Shown: positions 49,961 through 62,400 of the stretch, in pieces | How the letters are laid out: the number at the start of each line of letters is the position of its first letter | Position numbering within the stretch: position 1 is the first letter of the stretch | Assembly (NCBI GenBank): GCA_964017065.1 | Contig: OZ024787.1 | Span: 3,617,503 to 3,681,502 of the forward strand | DNA from: Haliclona indistincta | Taxonomy: Eukaryota; Porifera; Demospongiae; Haplosclerida; Chalinidae | Direction of reading: 5' to 3' | DNA: 64,000 nt | Program-made: the position numbers and the translations under genes | The notes under the pieces: model-generated | Told to the model about the DNA's origin: nothing | What the model saw: only the letters and a program-made list of their open reading frames with translations | Databases searched by the model: none

Positions 49961-50036
49961 TCGAAATTCCATGTTTCCATGAAATTCCATGTTTGAATTC
50001 CACTCAGTACATGTAGTATTTATTAGGATCAGTTTT

Positions 50037-50331
50037 GGGTCCTGTCTTTGAGCCCATATCATCCTGGAATACCTTGTTGTTGGGTAGCTATGAAGCCACA
50101 CCCTAGGATTTCTTGTTCCCGTGTAGCTAGGTTTCCGTTGTCTCAGTGCATATGAGTGAGGCTGATCAGGAGTTCTCCTTTTTTCACATCTGGCCGTTGT
50201 TTAGGTGTCCCTGCCTGTTCCCCTTTTGATTCAATGTACATGTACATGCGGCCACAGTACTTTTCTTCTATGCATTATTTCATCTTGAAAGTGTTGCTCC
50301 ATAGTTGCATTAGAAATACAGCCTGATTTAG
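50037..50331 (-). pseudogene. Fragment of a D2-like gene (3' end)
   Basis: About 295 bp resembling the last part of D2 exon 2 (37865-38165). The peptide LHSYPTTRYSRMIWAQ matches the D2 C-terminus, and farther 5' words such as attcaatgtacatg, catcttgaaagtgttg and acagcctgattt are also shared. Indels break the frame and the Death domain is absent. It is a decayed partial duplicate. Confidence 0.75.
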
Positions 50332-50381
50332 ACAGCTGCTTTGATAGACACTGCAGGATACAGCAGATACAGCAGCAGATG

Positions 50382-51965
50382 TATTAGGGAGGCACGGTAG
50401 TGCCTCCCTATGTAGGGTTGAACGGAAAAACAAGATGGCGGCTACATATAATGTATCAAATGCTGATATTTCGCCTGGTGATGAATTTTATACATCCAAA
50501 GACACTTAGATCTGCTCTCTAGCGTTGCCCCATCTTACAGTAGCAAGGAGATCGCTCGAAATTGTTACTAAAGTGACGAACCTGGAAACGGTGAAATCGA
50601 GTTTCGTCATCTTAGTTTTCTTCCTTTTTTCTTTCTTTCTTTCTTTCTTCCACTCGCCTAGCGCCTTTACGCGAGAAGTGGCGAGACCAAAACACCCACG
50701 AAAAGTCGTGAAATTCTCCTGGCAGGTGCCTTTTGAACTTTGTTTTTAGCGAAACGTCGATATACATTCCGAGATTTCTCGATCGTGATCCATTGTCAGC
50801 TAAGTGTTAGACGCCATTATTGTGATTACGCAATACGCACGTGACCAAGCAGTGGTTAGCGCACGTGACCAAGCATCGCCGCGCCATATGGATCAAGGAG
50901 AACACATATTTTGTCTGGAGCCTTCGAACAACGGTAAGATCACCATTCTGCGCTTGCCAGATATTTATAACCGCCGCACAGGTCTACAAACAAGTGTGGG
51001 CGGGGCTCGTATGCACTGCATGCAAGCATGCGTAGGCGAGCTGATATGTACACCATTACAATTATTTTTAGCTACAAGCTGACTACAAGTTTAAAATTGT
51101 TAATAATAAAGAAAAGCCATCAACAACAGGAAAACTAAACTAATGGTGGAAACAAAGACGGCGTACATGATGATACCAGGAGTCCATAATCAACCGCGCC
51201 TACTAAAGAGTAGGAGTGTGAATCGCCCACGCTTTAATTGGATTTTCTGCCAGCGAACTGTCGCTAGCGGATATACTATTTTTAGCGCTTGAAGATGGCA
51301 GCTCAATACTGAAGACAGAGAGTTGTCTATGATCTAAGCGCTGAGGAAGCATCCTGGTCTCTATTTCTAGCTCGATTTACAAGGCCGTCGTTGCCTTCGC
51401 CAATCCTCGTGAGCGTGGCTGTCTTCCGTTCGATCAAAGCTTCGTGTCATATCACTGGTCAGCTGTTTCTCAGAGTTCCATTCCTTACCTGAGATGTAAC
51501 AGTAGTTGTTACAACACATAACTGAAGCGGAACAGCTACGCTGACAGGTCAACACAGTAGCTCCAACGATCCAGTTGTATGATCGAGCGATAAACAGCTT
51601 CGAAACAATCAGATAGCCGAACCACGAACGTACAGGTGATCTAGCGACGCCACGATGTGGCTGGATAGGCTATCAGATGCTTTCACGAGTACATACAGTT
51701 GCTCTCAGGTTGCCCATGTTCAAGGAGGTGCGGTCTAACTGCGCTAAAAATAGTATATCCGCTAGCGACAGTTCGCTGGCAGAAAATCCAATTAAAGCGT
51801 GGGCGATTCACACTCCTACTCTTTAGTAGGCGCGGTTGATTATGGACTCCTGGTATCATCATGTACGCCGTCTTTGTTTCCACCATTAGTTTCAATCGTG
51901 GACCAGTGGTAGATTTCACAACCTTACATCCTTTTAATTTCGATAGAAATCTTATTAATTTTCTT
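50382..51965 (+). repeat. Interspersed repeat family A, copy A4 with internal inverted duplication
   Basis: The left end carries the terminal hairpin with a paired change relative to A1/A2 (AGGGAGGCAC, loop GGTA, GTGCCTCCCT). The AAGATGGCGGC word and the short conserved frame follow. At about 51140-51893 the right half is rearranged: inverted arms of about 150 bp (51140-51290 and 51735-51893) enclose about 440 bp of sequence not seen in other copies. Only one arm of the usual 3' hairpin remains (51900-51960). Confidence 0.7.
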
Positions 51966-52265
51966 TAACACAATAATTCTTGTAATTCAACAATGTACAT
52001 GTGTAGTTAGTAATTTTTAGAATAATTATTGTATGTTTTCAAAGCAGTCTAAAGTATACTACAGTATGTTTATAAACATAATAAATTCTGCTATGTTCAG
52101 CATGTCAATCTCAGTTGCTCGAATAATTATTATATCTGTTATAATCTATCTATGATTTTTGTGACATAAAATCTTGGATTCTAGTCAATGATAGATGAGC
52201 ACTAGCTCATTATATATTTATTACGGACTCTTCAGTCTTGGACTTCTGCGCAAAATTTTTCCCCA

Positions 52266-53582
52266 TTATTGTGCTTTTGGGTTCTCCCCGTTAGCTCCAG
52301 TTATGTGATATTTGTCAAGCATTATTCTTAAATGATCTTTTCTTTCACTGCTATTCTTCTTTTTTCCTTTTTTCTTTTGATATCGTCTTTTTTTTGTCTT
52401 GCCAACAGCGTTGCCAGGTTGCGTTTCTTGGTAAAGTTGCATCTGGGTAACTTGCATCTCTTTCTCATCCACTGCAATGCATACTTTACGCAAGGGAATT
52501 TTAAAGTCACGTTTTGTGCAGACTTCTAAACTAGGCTGAGTTCTAGTCTTCTTGATGCTTGTTTCAGTAGTAGTTTGTTCCTTTTCATGCGATCCACTTG
52601 ATTGAGTTTCTGGCGCCTCTGCCTGTTCCACTTGAATATTAGCATACTTGTTGACATTACGTTTAATGCGCTCTTCAAGTTGTGGTTCCATACTTTGTGG
52701 AAACTGCAGAGTCACCTTTTTGATATCGCCTGATTTGATCTTATGAACTCTCAAGTATTGCTTGTATATACCAAATACATCTTCCAGAAATACTTCAATA
52801 GCACGAAAATTTGTATCCCATTCTATGATCAAGACAAGGCATGGTTGGCTGGGGTCGTAATCTTCAAAGAACACTTCATTATTGGTTGTATCTTTGGTGA
52901 TCGGGAAAGAAGAACAGAATTGATCAAATTTTTTTCTGTAAATTTTCATTTGTTCAATAAGGCCAGTGTCCTCTATTTCTTGGATAAGTTGCTCAAGAAA
53001 ATCAGGATTGGCAAATCTCCACTTATTTTGCAATTGTTCACCTAGTTGTGCATAATCTGACACGCTGCCTTTAACTACAAGAGGTTCATTGAGAGTGCCT
53101 CCTAGCGTCTCGTTGAGCCACCATGCAGCCTCTTTGGCATCGGAATACTTAGCTTTTAGATGTTCACGTGCCTTCATGGAAATATCTGTAAATTCTCTCT
53201 TTAGTTCAAGAATTTTAACCTGGACATCATCATTTAGACTCAGGCATTCAGCATTGTGATTGTCTATAGAAATAAATGCATAGTTTCTTATTTTAGTGTA
53301 CATAATAATATGTGCAATTTTTTTACCTTTCACACTATTGTGTGTGGTTTTTCGAAACTCATTCAAGGCAGCATCTAGCTGTGCTTCAGGGTCTGCAGGA
53401 TCACTCTTGAGCCAGGCATCCAGCATTTCTCTTCTGCAAGTGCCTACTTTTCCTGGATTGTCTTCTTTTATTTCATTCAAGATGTGCTTCTTTACTTTAA
53501 GCATCAATCCCAGATCGAACCAGTTTACGCTGCATCTTCGTGTCTTCTCTAGACACAGCAGCAGAAACTCATCGTCGTCCAT
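52266..53582 (-). CDS. Death-domain protein D5 with Lys-rich tail
   Basis: It starts MDDDEFLLLCLEK. By analogy with D1-D4 it has two coding exons, 53582-53327 and 53263-52266, with a 63-bp intron (AAAG|gtaaaa ... tctatag|ACAATC), giving 417 residues. The intron has no stop and a length divisible by three, so a retained-intron form of 438 residues is also open. Exon 1 is a Death domain (VNWFDLGLMLKV, EMLDAWLKSDPADP, LDAALNEFRK). Exon 2 carries AAWWLNETLGG, WRFANPDFLEQL and YKQYLRVHKIKSGDIKKVTLQF. The tail ends in a strongly basic block (KTKKRRYQKKKGKKK), a good candidate nuclear-localisation signal. It is the member closest to the Harbinger element. Confidence 0.82.
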   Translation of the reverse strand: MDDDEFLLLCLEKTRRCSVNWFDLGLMLKVKKHILNEIKEDNPGKVGTCRREMLDAWLKSDPADPEAQLDAALNEFRKTTHNSVKGKKIAHIIMYTKIRNYAFISIDNHNAECLSLNDDVQVKILELKREFTDISMKAREHLKAKYSDAKEAAWWLNETLGGTLNEPLVVKGSVSDYAQLGEQLQNKWRFANPDFLEQLIQEIEDTGLIEQMKIYRKKFDQFCSSFPITKDTTNNEVFFEDYDPSQPCLVLIIEWDTNFRAIEVFLEDVFGIYKQYLRVHKIKSGDIKKVTLQFPQSMEPQLEERIKRNVNKYANIQVEQAEAPETQSSGSHEKEQTTTETSIKKTRTQPSLEVCTKRDFKIPLRKVCIAVDEKEMQVTQMQLYQETQPGNAVGKTKKRRYQKKKGKKKNSSERKDHLRIMLDKYHITGANGENPKAQ

Positions 53583-54108
53583 GACTAGCTGTTATTGGGC
53601 GTTGTTTTGATAACAGCAATTCCTTAATATGGAGTTGGAATCCAGAAGTCAAGTGTAATTCTAATAACATCCCTAGACAAAGCGTATTAGAGTCAACCAG
53701 CAGCTTTTACGTCATGAACAGCTTTTTACCTGCACCATACAAAGAATGTTGCACGTTATACCGCGTTTACACTTGCACTTTTAACCGTGCCAGCACGGTT
53801 CGGTTCAGACCAGCACGGTTCGGTTCGCCAGTGTAAACGCGTCCAAACCGTGCCGTGCCGTGCTGGCCCAGCACGCATCCACTCACGAGGGCTGGCACGG
53901 CACGGCACGGTTGTAGCGGCCAGTGTAAACGCTAACCGTGCTAGTTACAGGGCTCTTTGCTGTGGGCGTCACCGTCTTCCTCATCGCTAGCACTTGCTGC
54001 TCAGCTGATCGCCAGGTTTTGGCGCCGATCGTGCGATAGCATGCAGGCGCAAAGGCTAGGTTAGCTTAGCAACAACTTGACGCACACAATAGCAGATGCA
54101 AGTTAGTG

Positions 54109-54986
54109 ATGGCGCAGCCTTGGAGCGACGTAGAAACAAGGAGGCTAATCCAGCTATGGGGCGAAGATGACGTGCAGTGTCAGCTAGAGGGCTGCAAGCG
54201 CAACAAAGCAATTTACGAGCGACTAGCAAGAAGCATGCTGCCGGACTACGAGAGGAACGGGAGCCAGTGTCGAGAAAAGATTAAGAAATTGAAGGCAGAG
54301 TATAAAAAGATCAAGGACAAGAATGGGAAAACTGGAAGAGGAAGAAAGACGATGAAGTTCTACGATGAACTAAATGACATACTAGGAACTAGACCAGCAA
54401 CCAGGCCTGCAGTTCTGGTGGACTCCAGTGCCAGCACTGTAGCTACAGATGCAGCTCAGCCTGGTGTCACTGAGCCTACTGAGGGCAATGATGCTAATAG
54501 TAATGCTACACCAGCGACTGCTACAGGCAATGGTGCTGCAGAGGAGACTGGGCCCAGTGCTTCGGCAGAAGAACCCGCAGCTCCTGAGAAGACCAAGCAG
54601 CAGCAGATCGGCAAGAAAAGGGCTCTGAAAGAGGAGCAATTCGAGAGAGCAATGGATACTGCCATAAAGAAATTAAATGCAGCAAATGAGGAGAGTGATT
54701 CTAAGTACTTCGAATTGGAGGAAAAGAGGCTGAAACTGGAGGAGAGAGCCATGGAGACTCAGATGCAGCAGCGTCAAGAATTTCAGCAAATGGTGTGTTG
54801 TGCATTTTTACAAACATTCAGTTCAACACCTTTACTGTTTATGTATATACCTTGACTCAGATGCTACAAGTACTAACACGACTCTCCTCGTACCCACCAG
54901 CTCCACCCACTCCAGCTCCCATTGGCAACTATTACTCAGCAAGCAATGGTAGCCAGTACGAGCAGTGGACTGGTGACCTAAGCTAG
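54109..54986 (+). CDS. Harbinger Myb/SANT-like DNA-binding protein
   Basis: Two exons, 54109-54792 and 54861-54986 (CAAATG|gtgtgt ... gactcag|ATGCTA), giving 269 residues from the ATG at 54109. The N-terminal ~90 residues form a Myb/SANT-like domain (WSDVETRRLIQLWGEDDVQ, then YERLARSMLP, CREKIKKLKAEYKKIKD and KFYDELNDILG). A low-complexity Ala/Thr/Glu linker follows, then a charged coiled-coil-like helix (about 180-225) and a Pro/Ser/Tyr C-terminus. In PIF/Harbinger elements this protein binds the subterminal repeats and helps the transposase into the nucleus. The frame is open, unlike the partner transposase. Confidence 0.85.
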
Positions 54987-55103
54987 ATAGTCTGACGCTG
55001 AAGTACTGTTGTTTGCATACATTGTATATACCAGTATAATATTATTATAATATAATACAATGTATCGCTACACATACTGATCTAGACATGTGTATAGTAT
55101 TGT

Positions 55104-56485
55104 TTAGTGTGCGCTCAAGTACTGGACAAGTGCATCCCTAATTTCTGCTGATTCGGTTGTAGTGTTCTGGCTGGTTGTAGTTGAAGTAGGCTGCATTTGG
55201 CTGCATGTGGTGGAAGCATCACTTTCAAGCCATGAATCAACGAAATGATTGCCGGCGTGAATTTCACACACATTGTGCAATATGCAACATGCAACAACAA
55301 CATTTGGAACATGGTGAGCTTCCATATCGTTTTGCTTCATCAGCCTTCTCCATCTAGCCTTCAATCGTCCAAACGCATTTTCTGACACAATCCGAGCACG
55401 AGATAACCTATAGTTGAAATTTTTTTGGTTGTCCGTCAGAGTAGTAGCATGAGTTCAAAATTTCCTTATCTTGAGCTTTTTGGTATAACGAAGAGTTCGC
55501 AAAGACTCTAGCATCATGAACGCTTCCAGGCCAGCCAACATTAATATCCCTGAAAAGGTATTCATGATCTACCACTGCCTGCAATATCATAGAATACCAA
55601 CCTTTACGGTTGTAAAAATCCGTGTGATTTAAAGCAGGTGGTCGAACAGGAATGTGACTGCCGTCTATCGCACCTGCACATTGTACCATGTTCCATTTTT
55701 CCTCAAATCCTTTAACTGTTTTTTCTAAATCTTCACCGTTTGGGAATTTAATGTATTGGTCGAGCAATACAGTAACAATGGCAGCACAAGTATCATGTAC
55801 GATTACACATACAGTGCACCTTGCCACGCCAAAAAGATGTCCGATGGTACGGTATTCCGCACACGTGGACAGGCACCAAAGAGTTATTGCTAATCGGTGT
55901 TCAACACTTATGGGTTCTCGGAGCCGTGTGCTTTTACGTTGGATCCATGGCCTCAATTGTGTGCATAGATAATCGAATGTTTCTCGATTCATCCTAAAGT
56001 TTTCAATCCAATTTTCTTGTGTGAACGTCACCAATACAATGTGATTCCAAAAGTACATAGACCTGTATGTTGTGCAGGTAATTGCATAATAATATTTATG
56101 TAGTCACACTGAGTTATTCAAGCTCATGCATGCTGAGATAATACAAGATGCTGCTTGTATACAAGACAAGCCACAAAACAAGCTCATGTAAGCAACACTA
56201 CAAGCCGGTATTTAAAGGCTCGGAATATCGTTAAAATTCCTATTATTGAGGTACAGCTTACCTTGGAACAGTCCACAAGGTACGTGGAGCAGGAGCAAAA
56301 CTGGCTGCAACTGCTATCGCTGTAAGCAGCACCAATACAACTCTCCTGCGAGACCTCCGCCGCCTGAGTTCATTCAGTCTCCTTCGAGAAGCTGCCAGTC
56401 TCCCTGTCAATGAGCTCTGAGAAGAGCTAGGAGACAGCAACGCTGTTGCAGCAAGCACTCCACAAAGGTACGGGTTGGTCGCCAT
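55104..56485 (-). pseudogene. Harbinger DDE transposase, broken
   Basis: Exon 1 is 56485-56262 (MATNPYLCGVL..., Arg-rich, then PRTLWTVPR); exon 2 begins at 56062 (ag|GTCTATG). The DDE_Tnp_4-type core is recognisable: ENFRMNRETFDYLC, the first catalytic Asp in AGAIDGSHIPV, and the second in GSVHDARVF. The third acidic residue is in SENAFGRLKARW. Two defects: the frame shifts at a run of seven A near 55415, and the stretch that normally lies between the second Asp block and the NFNYRLSRAR-like block is much shorter than in the family, suggesting an internal deletion. The frame reaches a stop at 55104. Probably inactive unless the A-run is an assembly error, and the deletion would remain even then. 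Confidence 0.82.
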
Positions 56486-56683
56486 TCGCAAATCGATCGC
56501 TACTAACCGCCTAAAACGCATACTACCACGTGATTGGATTGCGTAATCCCCGCCCCCTCGTGAATAGTTCTAGCACGGTTGCAGAACTCGCAGTGTAAAC
56601 GCGAGCCAGCACGCATTCTCAGCACGGTTTTCGAACTGTGCTGGCCTGGCACGGTTTAGTTATGCGAGTGTAAACACGGTATA

Positions 56684-57676
56684 AGACAGCAGCAAACAGG
56701 AGCTTGTTACTTGTAAACAGCAAGAAAGTGAGACTGCACTCATTGTGTGCTTGTAGAAAAGGCCGCGCCCACGATCCACGTGCTGAATAGCAATCAGCAT
56801 ACAGTCTTCAGTGACCACGGTGCAGCCTATCCAGATTCCAGACGATTTTGTTTCCTGCAAGCAGCTGCAAAAGACGTGTGCACTAAACTACCTATGTCTA
56901 CTCTCCTTGGTAGTGAACGTCATCACTAACGCGCAGCGTGCGGCGGAGTTTACGTTTGGATAAATCTCGGCTGAACGCTCCTTCCTCTTATGGGCTCCTG
57001 GTAATAACGAGGTGGAGGCACGTGTCATGCTGCGGTGTCATAATTATGTAATTCGTCAAGAGTCTTTGTTCGCTAGAATGTACTACTAGACTGATGAACA
57101 AGCACAAAAGAATCTTTGCACTCGTGGGTGGGGCTCGTGCACAGTGTGTGCTGGTGGACTGGTGCACATACCAGCTAGTAGATGTCCAGCATTAATAAAC
57201 CAAGGAACTATAACAGCAACATCATTAGGATGGAGCAAGGAAATGTAATATTGTCAATATATCTTGGGGCACATCTTGTTGTTTTGTCTTTCCTACATCT
57301 TAGTGGATTCTGGTGTATTAAACTGTTGTTTTACCATGATAATTATTATTGGAATAGGCCCAACTCTTCATCCAAGTTTCTTGATGAAAGATGTGGTCTT
57401 TAATTTGGACCATAGGCCTGTGTTGTTTCTGTGTTTATTTTAATGTATTTTGTTAACTATAGTGTATCCTACTTTAAATGGATTTGATAATTTTGTTACA
57501 ATACGAAAAAATACAATAGCTCTTATAGTAGATGAAATAGAATAGTACAGCTCTAATTTTTGCTCATACTATAAGAAACCCATCCACTTGCTGATCTGAT
57601 CGATCGATCTGACTCCTTCAATTGACAGATACTATAATAATACACAATGTATGTTTATTTTACACTCCCTCTATAG
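56684..57676. other. 3' end of the large intron
   Basis: No gene or element recognised. It ends with tacactccctctatag, the acceptor of exon 17 of the ZZEF1-like gene. Confidence 0.5.
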
Positions 57677-59101
57677 TCTACAGCAGACTTAGAGCTCAAT
57701 GGGTACCTGCAGTCACTAGTTGAAGAAGATGATCTACCACAAATCATGCAAACGTGAGTCTATCTGCATCCATCATGATGCATAACATTAAAATTTATGA
57801 GAGTATAGCACATACTAGCAACTACATGTACATAGTACATTTATGTGAGTATTGAACATTTATGTGAGAGTCTGTACTTTCTTCTTACACTAATTATTTC
57901 TACGATTATTTTTTACTTGTCATAATCTAAAGAGGATATTTTGATCTTATTTCTATTCCACTTTTTGTAGTTGTCGGGAAGCTAAGGGTGGTCATTATTT
58001 TGGTGGTCAGTTAGTAGACAAAGCTATCACTGCCACCTTTGCTGCTCTGGTGTGGCACTCACAAGAGATCAGAGAAGAGCTAGTCAACAACTGTGAGTCA
58101 TGACATATAAGACAAAATAACTTATTCACATACATGTAGTACATTAATGTATTATAGCTTAGGTAGGTACTCATTACTTAATGGATCATTTCATTTCATC
58201 CTGGGAGCAGAAAAACATTTCTAGACATAAATAGGTATAGGGTTCTAAAGACTGTTTCGTCTTGCCCACACAGTAGCTGTGAGGCTGTGTTGATGGTGTT
58301 TACTACAATTTTATTGAAATGTATCGGTTCTTTGTACATGCGCAAAATAACTAATAACTATCTAGCCTATTATGATGTGCAAAGACCACTCTGTTTTTGT
58401 GTGATACAATTTTACTAAAACAGTATTGCAATGGATAAAGACATCAAGGTGGATCATTGTACTTCACATACCTACATGTACATGTACATGTAGGTATGTG
58501 AATGGTACATGTAATGATGAATTCCCAGAAGATTTGTAGTACTATCCTTGTAGTAAATGACAGAGCTAATACATGTAGCTGGCTAGCAGAGATGCTTTGT
58601 ACTCTAAGGTAGAGGACACCACCACGAGAAGCTTTTATGAATGTGCTACGCTCTAGTTGGCAATGTTAAAATAATGGTGAATCATGGATCGACAGGCTGC
58701 ATGAAAATGCATGTACAATTAACACCGTAGTCATGGTTACTGGCATGGCTGCCTCCAGAGTCCAGACTTGATTTAAGTATGCCGAGCAATCATGGATGCA
58801 GACAGCTGTTTGTGTGACTTCGCTTGCCTCATACAACAAGTAATACCTGGTTTTTCTTTTGCTGAAGTCCGATAGCATAAATGTACCATACTTCTAAAGT
58901 TCAAATTTGACTCACTTCTGCATAATTTCACTTTTACGAAAGTGAGAACGGCAACAGAAACACAGTCATGTGATCGCTGTTATGGTGATTTTGTTGACAT
59001 TCATTTTGAACTATCCTCAGTGGAAGATCCAAAGGTTACTCCTGGAGTGTTTGATGCATTCACAGCAGCCGAGGGACTCAGAGGAGAACTGGTTCGTCTA
59101 C

Positions 59102-59174
<73 letters not shown>

Positions 59175-59419
59175 GTCACATACTTCATCTTTTAGGTTGA
59201 AGCTCGGCAGAAGCTAAAAGAAACAAAAAGTGAAGAAGAAGATAAAGAGAAACATTCAGCCATCAATCAAGATGAACCAGGTGAAATGAAAATTAATGCA
59301 CTTAGTAATACATGTACCTGCTGTAATAATCTGAGGTATTGAAATGCCTCAATGACATTGCTTTGCCATCTGTATTATGTTAATTTTTTTATTTATCTCC
59401 CTCCCTCTCTCCTCACTCA

Positions 59420-59495
<76 letters not shown>

Positions 59496-62400
59496 GTTCA
59501 ATCGTGCTACTCTAAGGCAGTGTTTCTGCTCAAGTTTGCTGGTCTCGCTCGTATCAAAGGTGAAGCTCTAGAGCGTCCTAACAGCCCTGTGGTGCAGCGA
59601 CCTAGCTATAGCCAGCAGTCTAAACGATGGAGGAAGATCAGTGCAGTGGTCGGTACAGTAGGTAGACTGAAACACCAGGTGAGAGAATAGTGCATGTACA
59701 TGTACTGCAGACCTTTGTATTATAATTGTGTGAAATTGCTTCTGTTGGTTATATTTGCATGTATTTAACCTGCCTCTGTTCCTCATTCTCCCTTCCTTTT
59801 CCTCTCTCTTCCTCCCTCCCTCTCTTCCTTTCTTCCTCCCTCCCTTCCTCCCTCATCCCTCCCTTCCTCTCTCTGTCTCCCTCTCCTCTCCCTCCTCCTC
59901 CCTCTCTTCCTTTCTTCCTCTTCCTTCCTCCCTCATCCCTCCCTTCCTCTCTCTCCCTCTCCTCTCTCTCTCCCTCTCCTCTCTCTCTCCCTCCCTCTCT
60001 CAAGGCTAATGGTCTGAGTATCAAGCATCCATCGTTTGAGCTGGTTATCGGTTTCATCAGGAACAGTGGTGTGTCAGTTGATCGTGTCCACTCTCTCCTT
60101 CAGCAGAGAGCAGCTCTAGCTCGCAGAGTGGTCAGTGGCTACACCACAGCTGCTGATGTAACCGCCATTATGACCTCCACTGGAGCATCTGATGTGAGTT
60201 TAAAATTCTATCAATTTTTGTGCCTTATAATGTTGTCAAAATTTTGGATCACCACCTAATTTTAAGAATCATTTGATGCTTGTTGTTTGCATTCGATGAT
60301 ATGCACCTTTGTTTACATGTTCGAGCATCAAGAAACTGATGACCTCTCCATAAAACCAGAATGTCTGTAAGAGTGTTATTACCTTCAAAATATTGTTGTG
60401 CATTTGTAAAAGTTTGATCATCCGAACCTAACTCTAAGTTTTGTTGTGAATATCTATACATGACTGTGAATTTCAAATTATGCTTATGAGGACTGCATTT
60501 TACATATAAACCTTATGACCATCATTACGTTGCTATCTACAGGTTCCATTGCTGATGTTCCTGCATAATATGCTGAGTCATCAGCGTCAGTTTCCTCTCC
60601 ACTATGTGATCAGGATGGATGGGTGTGGTCTGGAGCTAGAGAACCAACTGAGACGATCCTTCCGGAACTTTCTCTATCGACTCAAGGACTGCATCTCCAG
60701 TCAACGAAGAGTAGCTAGCCCTGAGTGAGTTCATATACTGTACTCCCTTGCATTGATTCAATAATAAAATAGGCCTGATCATATTAATACACTGCAACAG
60801 CAGTTATGTGTACGTGCTTAAACTGAACAAATTTGTAATTTGATAACTAGTACGGTACTGCTCACGACCAAATTTGCAACTGTGCACACAACTCGCAGTC
60901 ACCCTACACGTGCTCACGATCATGAGTGCTTGTAGTGTATTGCACGTGTATGTGCAGGTAAGCTATGAGTCGCTTGACAACTGCTACGGTCATGACTGCT
61001 ACAATGGCCTTATAATTATGTAAATGACCATACAAGTGCTTCAGGCTCTAAACTTGCTCGTGAGCGGTACTGTACCCACATTTATGATTGTAGTTTATAA
61101 TGCTTCTTTTTCTCCTACTTTTCTCTCTCTCTCTCTTCCTCTCTCTCCCTCTCTTCCTCTCTCTCAGAGCTAACAAGGGAGAGCTTGTAGTGAGGAATAT
61201 ATTCTGTCACTTGTTGGACATGAGCTGGCAGGACTATGACTACTTGTTACTACGAGAGCTCAGACTACCTGACTTCCTGTTTGAATCATCCATCAGTAAG
61301 ACAAATGTTCCCACTTTCACTCTAGCAGTTTATCTTCTAGAGCTGTGGTACAAAATAGGTGTAAAATGTCTTTTAAGCATGTTTAGGTGTTCATTTATCA
61401 CAAGACACGAATTTGAAGAGCAAATTTGTGATTTTTAAAACTTTTACGATCCTGTCGAAATTGTTCTTTGTCAAAATAATTGAAGTAACGGTACTGCAGC
61501 TATACAATGAAATTGTGTATGTCTATTGTCAAGAGTAAATAATTTTACATGTACCTTATCTTAAGATTATTTATTCTTGCTATTTTGTCTCACACTCACT
61601 CACTGTGTGTCCCATTGTCTGCTCAGATGCCAGTATAGTGGAGGATGTGGTCAATATTGAGTTGTTTGAAGATGAAGAGAAGCTGATGAAGACCTACGAG
61701 AGGTTCACTAAGCTACGCGAACTATGGGACTCACTGACTAATCTGAGTAAATACCACGAGTCAGAGCTTGCTATGGAAGATGAGAAGGTTTGTAGTAGAT
61801 GGGATGGGATTCAAAGATAGTCCAAAATTGTGCAGTTTTGTTTCTTCCTACTATAAAATACGTTTTTGTCTCTCTCACACACTCTCACTCTCTCCCACTC
61901 ACTCACTCTCTCCCTCTCTATCTCACTCACTCTCCCTCCTTCCTCTCTCTCTCTCTCTCCTTCCTCTCTCTCTCTCTCTCCTCAATCTCCCTCTCGCTCA
62001 CCCCCCCTCTCTCTTTCACTCTCTCCCTCCCTCTCCCCCTCTCTCTCCCTCTCTCTCTCCCTCCCCCTCCCTCTCTATCTCTCCCTCTCCCTCTCTCTCT
62101 CATTTATATGTGATGCAGTTCCCTGTACTATGTTGTGTCAATGCAACACAGATATAGCAAGTGTTCTATTTTTAGTTGTCACAGTATTGACATCCAATCT
62201 CACTGTTGAAAGCTTTTTTAAAATTTAATGTTCAATTAATGTAATCTTCTACAAATCACAGTACATACGTAGACATATCATCAGAAGCCGTTTCTTACTT
62301 TCTGTATTGTCTTTCTCACAGACGGCTCACTTGTTTGCGTGTGGAATGGCGACTCCAAAGTCTCACGTTGTCCAAGTGAACTGTGACAAGTGCTCGACCA

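Larger units (their letters stand above)
53761..56679. mobile_element. PIF/Harbinger DNA transposon
   Basis: About 2.9 kb, bounded by CCGCGTTTACACTTG at the left and the inverse CGAGTGTAAACACGG at the right, with TATA on both sides (53757-53760 and 56680-56683). Subterminal regions are full of inverted copies of the words ccagcacggtt, ccgtgccgtgc and gtgtaaacgc. It holds the two genes typical of this superfamily in divergent/convergent layout: a Myb/SANT-like DNA-binding protein on the plus strand and a DDE transposase on the minus strand. The usual 3-bp TWA target duplication cannot be assigned cleanly because the ends are palindromic. Confidence 0.88.
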
